Positions 60,801 to 64,000 of a DNA stretch of 64,000 bases are shown piece after piece. Within the stretch, counting starts at the first letter, position 1; each line of letters starts with the position of its first letter. Made by a program: the position numbers and the translations under genes. The DNA is taken from contig JAUCGE010000007.1 of NCBI GenBank assembly GCA_030377965.1, positions 1 to 64,000 of the forward strand. The letters are read 5' to 3'. The DNA is from Desulfobacterales bacterium HSG16 (GTDB taxonomy: Bacteria; Desulfobacterota; Desulfobacteria; Desulfobacterales; HSG16). A model generated the notes under the pieces. That model was given only the letters and a program-made list of their open reading frames with translations, did not search any database and had not been told where the DNA came from.

Positions 60801-62428
60801 ATATGCTTGGACAAACACTCCTTGTTCGTGACCCGATGAACAAATTTAAATTTGCACATCGATCTATTCTGGAATTTTTCGTCGCTCATAAATTGGCATT
60901 GGAAATTGACGAAGTGACTACTGGTTCTTCCCCTCCACCCGGATCAAGTGGAAATATGCTATCCGAGACACCAAATAAAATTGAAAATTTTGACCTATTT
61001 CCTTTACCAACGACAGTTCTTGAAATGATGTGGAGTTTGGTAAATGATAATGGAATATACAATAAAATAATAGATGATACAAAAAACTTCGATGAAGAAA
61101 AAATACATTATGCAGGAGGAAATGCACTGACTACCCTGCGGTTAAAAGGAGAACGTATAAATAAAGACCTTTCTCATACCAACCTTTCAGGTGCCAACTT
61201 GTTCAAGAGCAATCTTTCAAACGCCAATTTTCATAAAACAATTTTAAGGGAGACAGATTTCAGTGGTTGCAAACTTATAAATGCTGATTTTAGTGAAGCA
61301 AATTTGTCTGGTGCAAAATTTGCTCAAATGAATCAGATTTACACAATGGCCTGGAGCCATGACGGGGAGTGTCTGGCCAGTGGAGGTGCTGACCCATTCA
61401 TCATATTATGGAATACTGCCGATTGGAGCCATGAAATCATTCATCATACTCAAAGCAGTTATACATGGGGGATTAAGTGGAGCAAATGCAATAGACTTAT
61501 AGCATGCAGTACCAGCGGTGAAGGTGTTATTTTAATAGATTATGATAAGTTGAAGCCGAATCTCAATGAAAGATTCGAATTGAATTATCTGCAAGATGCC
61601 TGTGAAGAGATTGTGAATGGAATAGATATTTATGGAGAAGAAAATTCATCCAAATGGATAGCTGTTGGAGGCGATCAATGTAGAATTTTTAATGCAGAAA
61701 GCGGAAAAATGATCGAAGATTTGAGAATAAGCAGAGTCTTTGACATCGCGTTTAGCCCGAAAGGTAACATTGTTGCAGTCGCACAAGAACGAGAGGGAAA
61801 TCATATCCTTTTATATTCATTTGACTTTCAGAAGAATAACATTACACTTCTTGATGAGAGACTTTCTGGCCACCAGAGCAATGTCGTCCGATTAAAATTC
61901 AGCCCTGATGGAAAATATATGGTAAGTTGTACTAGCAGGTCGGGTATTGGCGAAAATGCAAGAGTGTGGGATATGGACAAAATGATACTAAAGAATCAAC
62001 TTGAAAATTCGGACACAATACAGGCAATTGATATCAGCCCTGATGGTAAATATATTGTCGGAGGCTGTATAGGTGGCCAAATTGGTTTTTGGAATGCAAA
62101 AAACGGTAATAGTCCTAAGCTTTTCGAGTTCCATAAAGAAAAAATCCGTGCAATCAGTATCAGTCCGGACGGGAAATATATGGTAAGTGCGGGAGATGGT
62201 GCTACCATATGTATCTATTCTTTAGCTTTAGGGGATGATAAAGTTGGTGAACCGAAGAGAATCAATATCAAGACGGAATATGAAGGGATGAATTTAAGAG
62301 GAGCCAAAGGACTGGATAAAAAAACGTTGAAGCTTTTTTATAAAGCTGATAATTCCGGTGCAAAGCTTGATGAAAAACAGTTAAACAAAATCGGAGTCAA
62401 GCGTGATCAATTTTCGAATAAGCATTAA
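57848..62428 (+). CDS. Multidomain NACHT ATPase with two deoxyribosyltransferase-like domains, pentapeptide repeats and WD40 propeller
   Basis: The protein has 1526 residues from ATG 57848, which has AAGGAG 7 nt before it. Domains: a nucleoside-deoxyribosyltransferase/TIR-like domain (CFVIMPTGKGFDEIY, LVIADLTNN, ILYELGLTHGL; 5-135), a long coiled coil (155-305), a second, more diverged domain of the same type (LCFVFIPN, LVIADVTDQ; about 370-500), and an Mrr/REase-like region (GIIVSSKGVHVDAY; about 515-615). NACHT follows, with GEFGTGKTWF (near 680) and LLFILDGFDEM (near 763), then pentapeptide repeats (LSGANLFKSNLSNANF; about 1108-1158) and WD40 repeats (about 1160-1460). The layout is that of an NLR-like immune sensor: WD40 recognises, NACHT oligomerises, N-terminal domains act. 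Confidence 0.88.
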   Translation: MEEKKNFCFVIMPTGKGFDEIYKYAVKEAVRKYDMECILVHNIPGQGNIIAEIIERIYNAKLVIADLTNNTSEILYELGLTHGLLNNVIMITQNYEDLPFDLKNYRVIQYSTDVGCDRELKEKINSSIEKLSEWIDKSNPVKTYLPKSKIPIAAEKYSEIKAKLDQAEDNFKRTENKLAQKAKELDDTKNEMAKTQKKLSSLLQAEEKLKKTGIELSNTIQEFNDVKQKFDAAKRTIDERSEALQDKNGEIKHYEQKNERYIQQAKEIQELQDKNDQLQEIRNFSEKFFRKILRDNVKNLTIDETKLLYEKNTDRDSKLDDNIVIKTIPIFDTENKYSSEIDCDALAEGIYKMVSKKFYDPMQADNIKQDPNLCFVFIPNSRKNRLVVFQKCILPTLEQNELKIELSPEIDDDEAYHEKIFNGIKRAQLVIADVTDQSPGGFYYIAGICNAIGRKLLIVSQNAVDASFTICMKHIMTIIYKDSFFGFQELSYELENTIQSAMGSLPLAAKLRTWYNGRKNYKVDGNIKRNGIYADLTVKIPDENKPSERRGLVRAFADIIRPLNVRELSDEVKNNQHLDKGIIVSSKGVHVDAYDEACNYQNIDVYTFHELIDSVADWSKYFEYLKKRFDEIGVAEDYVELSATIQNYSQKGNDPRTFDNIDKYIDEWIISTQKRQTFVLGEFGTGKTWFTLHYTSKILQRYEEAVEKGNPRPRIPILIHLSDYQMGIQRKKEISSLFLDFRKQKGIDILESDWTQLVKMGRLLFILDGFDEMNFKVNTEIIKSNFERLIKPMEMNPASKALITCRKEHFLDIDYEDKLLTGDIVEKSQKFNILYLERMNDQQLFRVLDSQINKENIKNGGSIKKEIISDPKLKELARRPLIAKLIIIAINQVESNELIDLAHIYLHAIQNKLKRDFDGVSVDDKKRSCTPPEKRELFLREMAWEMFKNGQKTFLHSDTKISELINIHLNENLAEGDKIDILLHDMLGQTLLVRDPMNKFKFAHRSILEFFVAHKLALEIDEVTTGSSPPPGSSGNMLSETPNKIENFDLFPLPTTVLEMMWSLVNDNGIYNKIIDDTKNFDEEKIHYAGGNALTTLRLKGERINKDLSHTNLSGANLFKSNLSNANFHKTILRETDFSGCKLINADFSEANLSGAKFAQMNQIYTMAWSHDGECLASGGADPFIILWNTADWSHEIIHHTQSSYTWGIKWSKCNRLIACSTSGEGVILIDYDKLKPNLNERFELNYLQDACEEIVNGIDIYGEENSSKWIAVGGDQCRIFNAESGKMIEDLRISRVFDIAFSPKGNIVAVAQEREGNHILLYSFDFQKNNITLLDERLSGHQSNVVRLKFSPDGKYMVSCTSRSGIGENARVWDMDKMILKNQLENSDTIQAIDISPDGKYIVGGCIGGQIGFWNAKNGNSPKLFEFHKEKIRAISISPDGKYMVSAGDGATICIYSLALGDDKVGEPKRINIKTEYEGMNLRGAKGLDKKTLKLFYKADNSGAKLDEKQLNKIGVKRDQFSNKH

Positions 62429-62529
62429 TACCATGTGCTATTTCAACAATTGCATCCAGATTTAAAAGAAACGATAAAAAGCTGAGGTAAAATTGCTGTT
62501 AAAAAATAACAGATTTGAGGAGATACAAT

Positions 62530-63594
62530 ATGGATGAAAATAAGGATTTTTGTTTTGTCATTATGCCGACGGGTGAAGATTTTGATCAAATATATGAATA
62601 TGCAGTCGAAAAAGCTGTTCAGGGACACAATATGGAATGCATCCTTGTTCACAACATTCCCGGACAGGGTAATATTATCGCGGAAATTACAGATCGTATC
62701 TACAACGCAAAACTTGTCATCGCTGATTTGACAAATAATACTCCTGAAATTTTATATGAACTGGGACTCACTCACGGCTTGCTGAATAATGTCATTATGA
62801 TTACCCAAAATTCTGATGACCTGCCGTTTGATCTGAACAATTACAGGGTGATTCAATATAGTACAAGAGTTGGAGGTGATAGGGAACTAAAAGAAAAAAT
62901 CAATTCAAGCATAGAAAAACTTTCTGAATGGATCGATAAATCCAATCCGATAAGAACCTATCTTCCAGCAGCGAAACTTCCGGTAACAGTTGAGAAATAC
63001 AATGAAATAAAAGCAGAGATGGATAGAGCTAAAAATGAAGTTATCGCTCTAAAGCAAGAGGAAGATAACTTCAGAAAAACAAAAAACGAACTTACACAAA
63101 AGGCAAAAGAGCTGGATGACACTAAAAAGGCACTAACAACGACTCAGAAAGAACTATTCAACCTTGTGCAGGCTGATGAGGAACTGAAAAAGACCGGGAT
63201 CGAACTTTCAAACACAACTCGGGAGCTAAACAATCTGGAGCAAAAGATTGAAGCTGTGCAAATTGAAAGGGATGAACAATCAGAGACTTTAAAAATTAAA
63301 GACGGTGCCCTAAAGCATTGCGAGCAAAAAGTTGACGAATATAAAGAACAAGTAAAAGAGATTCAAAAATTACGGGATGAAAATAATAAATTACAGGCTA
63401 TTAAAGATTTTGCAGAACAATTTTTCCAAAATGCTATTGATAGTGAATTCAAAGATATGGAAGTCGGAAAAGCAATTGACAGCTTTAAAAATGAGATGGA
63501 AAATAAGGGGGAAGTGGTTATAAATTTTCCTTCTCCAAAAAACAGACAGAAAACAACTCAGAGAAACAGAGTCAAATTTATCAAAATAAATTAG
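62530..63594 (+). CDS. Deoxyribosyltransferase/TIR-like domain with coiled coil, stand-alone paralog of the NACHT protein N-terminus
   Basis: The protein has 354 residues from ATG 62530 (GAGGAG 7 nt upstream). Residues 1-150 are nearly identical to the N-terminus of the NACHT protein (CFVIMPTGEDFDQIYEYAV, NIPGQGNIIAEI, LVIADLTNN). A coiled coil of about 160 residues follows with similar heptads but more divergence. It then ends in a short basic tail, lacking NACHT, pentapeptide and WD40 parts. The upstream leaders of the two genes are also similar. It could pair with the NACHT protein through the coiled coil as a partner, decoy or dominant regulator, or act as a separate effector. Confidence 0.8.
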   Translation: MDENKDFCFVIMPTGEDFDQIYEYAVEKAVQGHNMECILVHNIPGQGNIIAEITDRIYNAKLVIADLTNNTPEILYELGLTHGLLNNVIMITQNSDDLPFDLNNYRVIQYSTRVGGDRELKEKINSSIEKLSEWIDKSNPIRTYLPAAKLPVTVEKYNEIKAEMDRAKNEVIALKQEEDNFRKTKNELTQKAKELDDTKKALTTTQKELFNLVQADEELKKTGIELSNTTRELNNLEQKIEAVQIERDEQSETLKIKDGALKHCEQKVDEYKEQVKEIQKLRDENNKLQAIKDFAEQFFQNAIDSEFKDMEVGKAIDSFKNEMENKGEVVINFPSPKNRQKTTQRNRVKFIKIN

Positions 63595-63607
63595 GGAGAT
63601 AAGGATT

Positions 63608-64000
63608 ATGGCAATGTCTGAGTCCAACGAATCGATAAGAGCGGATTCTTATGAATCCGACAGAAGTAATGAAATACGACTGGTTCTCGAAACTCAAAGT
63701 GGTGAGAAATTTATATGTTCTGTCCCGCGTGACATGAAATTAAGCACTATTATCGCTGACTTCTTTGAGGAGTTGGAGTTGCAAGCCACCGACAGCAAGG
63801 GCCAGGGGCTTCGAGGAGTGATTGATCTGGCAGATCCTGAAAATCCTAACCGCACAAAGCGGCTGAACAGCGATCAAACAGTGGAAGAGGCAGGTCTCTT
63901 TGACGGGGCAACTCTACGGTTTTTCCCCGAATCAATTGCAGGAGCGGTGGATGAACGGGAAAGGATTCGCGCTCTTGTGGCAGATCATCGGGATATGGAA
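63608..64000 (+). CDS. Ubiquitin-like (beta-grasp) protein, N-terminal part
   Basis: The frame opens at ATG 63608 (GGGAG 9 nt upstream; ATG 63614 with AAGGA is an alternative) and is open to the window edge, 131 codons. After an acidic Ser-rich leader, residues 22-110 show a beta-grasp pattern: IRLVLETQSGEKFICSV (hairpin), LSTIIADFFEELEL (helix), then strands, LNSDQTVEEAGLFDGATLRF as in ubiquitin and EsaB/YukD-like proteins. The C-terminus, where a Gly-Gly would show whether it can be conjugated, lies outside. It starts 13 bp after the paralog gene and shares the locus with E1- and RING-like genes. Confidence 0.75.
   Translation, partial: MAMSESNESIRADSYESDRSNEIRLVLETQSGEKFICSVPRDMKLSTIIADFFEELELQATDSKGQGLRGVIDLADPENPNRTKRLNSDQTVEEAGLFDGATLRFFPESIAGAVDERERIRALVADHRDME

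Noticed and set aside
1-64000. tRNA, rRNA genes and riboswitches
   Set aside because: I looked for cloverleaf-type and conserved RNA motifs by eye and recognised none; a covariance-model scan would be needed to exclude small RNAs.

Overview
The window looks like chromosomal DNA of a moderately AT-rich Gram-negative bacterium. I infer a member of the Desulfobacterota (Desulfobacterales-like) from the gene families: a PreP-type M16 peptidase, the der-rarA-peptidase-lptF run, a zinc-ribbon/cNMP/DUF4388 protein, an acetyl-CoA hydrolase-GNAT fusion and very large hybrid sensors. The density of conflict-type genes with a diversity-generating retroelement recalls filamentous or multicellular bacteria, but the species cannot be fixed from the sequence alone.

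Layout. 1-7.3 kb: tail of a type I restriction HsdR, a periplasmic binding protein plus hybrid histidine kinase pair, an attC-like site, an EEP-family lipoprotein, an ICMT/PEMT-like membrane methyltransferase and a second binding protein. 7.5-12.5 kb (minus strand): an M16 peptidase, then a patch with two attC-like integron sites, two SnoaL-like cassette genes and a truncated binding-protein gene, with no integrase visible. 12.5-19.3 kb: an array of imperfect palindromes, a cNMP-binding/DUF4388 regulator, and der, rarA, a HExxH peptidase and lptF. 19.4-29.3 kb: WGR-DNA ligase, divergent protein kinase, MopE-type acidic lipoprotein, membrane protein, diguanylate cyclase and the CoA hydrolase-GNAT fusion.

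29.4-42.5 kb: one tight operon with a clear promoter. It encodes two giant channel fusions (amino-acid-type binding protein, Cys-loop-like beta domain, MscS pore, cytoplasmic cNMP-binding domain), a peptide-type binding protein, and a beta-propeller hybrid histidine kinase ending in a class III adenylate cyclase. I infer that the cyclase makes the nucleotide read by the two channels.

42.5-64 kb: the main find. A complete diversity-generating retroelement (DGR) has three variable repeats in three target genes, an avd gene, a template repeat, and a reverse transcriptase that carries a C-terminal MutS domain I-like extension. All 41 base substitutions between template and variable repeats fall at template adenines. 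One target carries a single-base frameshift inside its variable repeat. Each variable repeat is followed, exactly 47 nt downstream, by an identical 20-nt hairpin that the template lacks.

The DGR sits within a predicted conflict/signalling locus: a STAND-like ATPase with a nuclease-like tail upstream, and downstream a zinc-finger protein, a KAP NTPase-FGE fusion, a double RING-like protein, an E1/ThiF-like enzyme, a large NACHT protein with two nucleoside-deoxyribosyltransferase-like domains, pentapeptide repeats and WD40 repeats, a truncated paralog of that protein, and a ubiquitin-like protein running off the end. Working model (inference): the variable proteins are hypervariable recognition modules that feed a ubiquitin-like and NTPase effector system.
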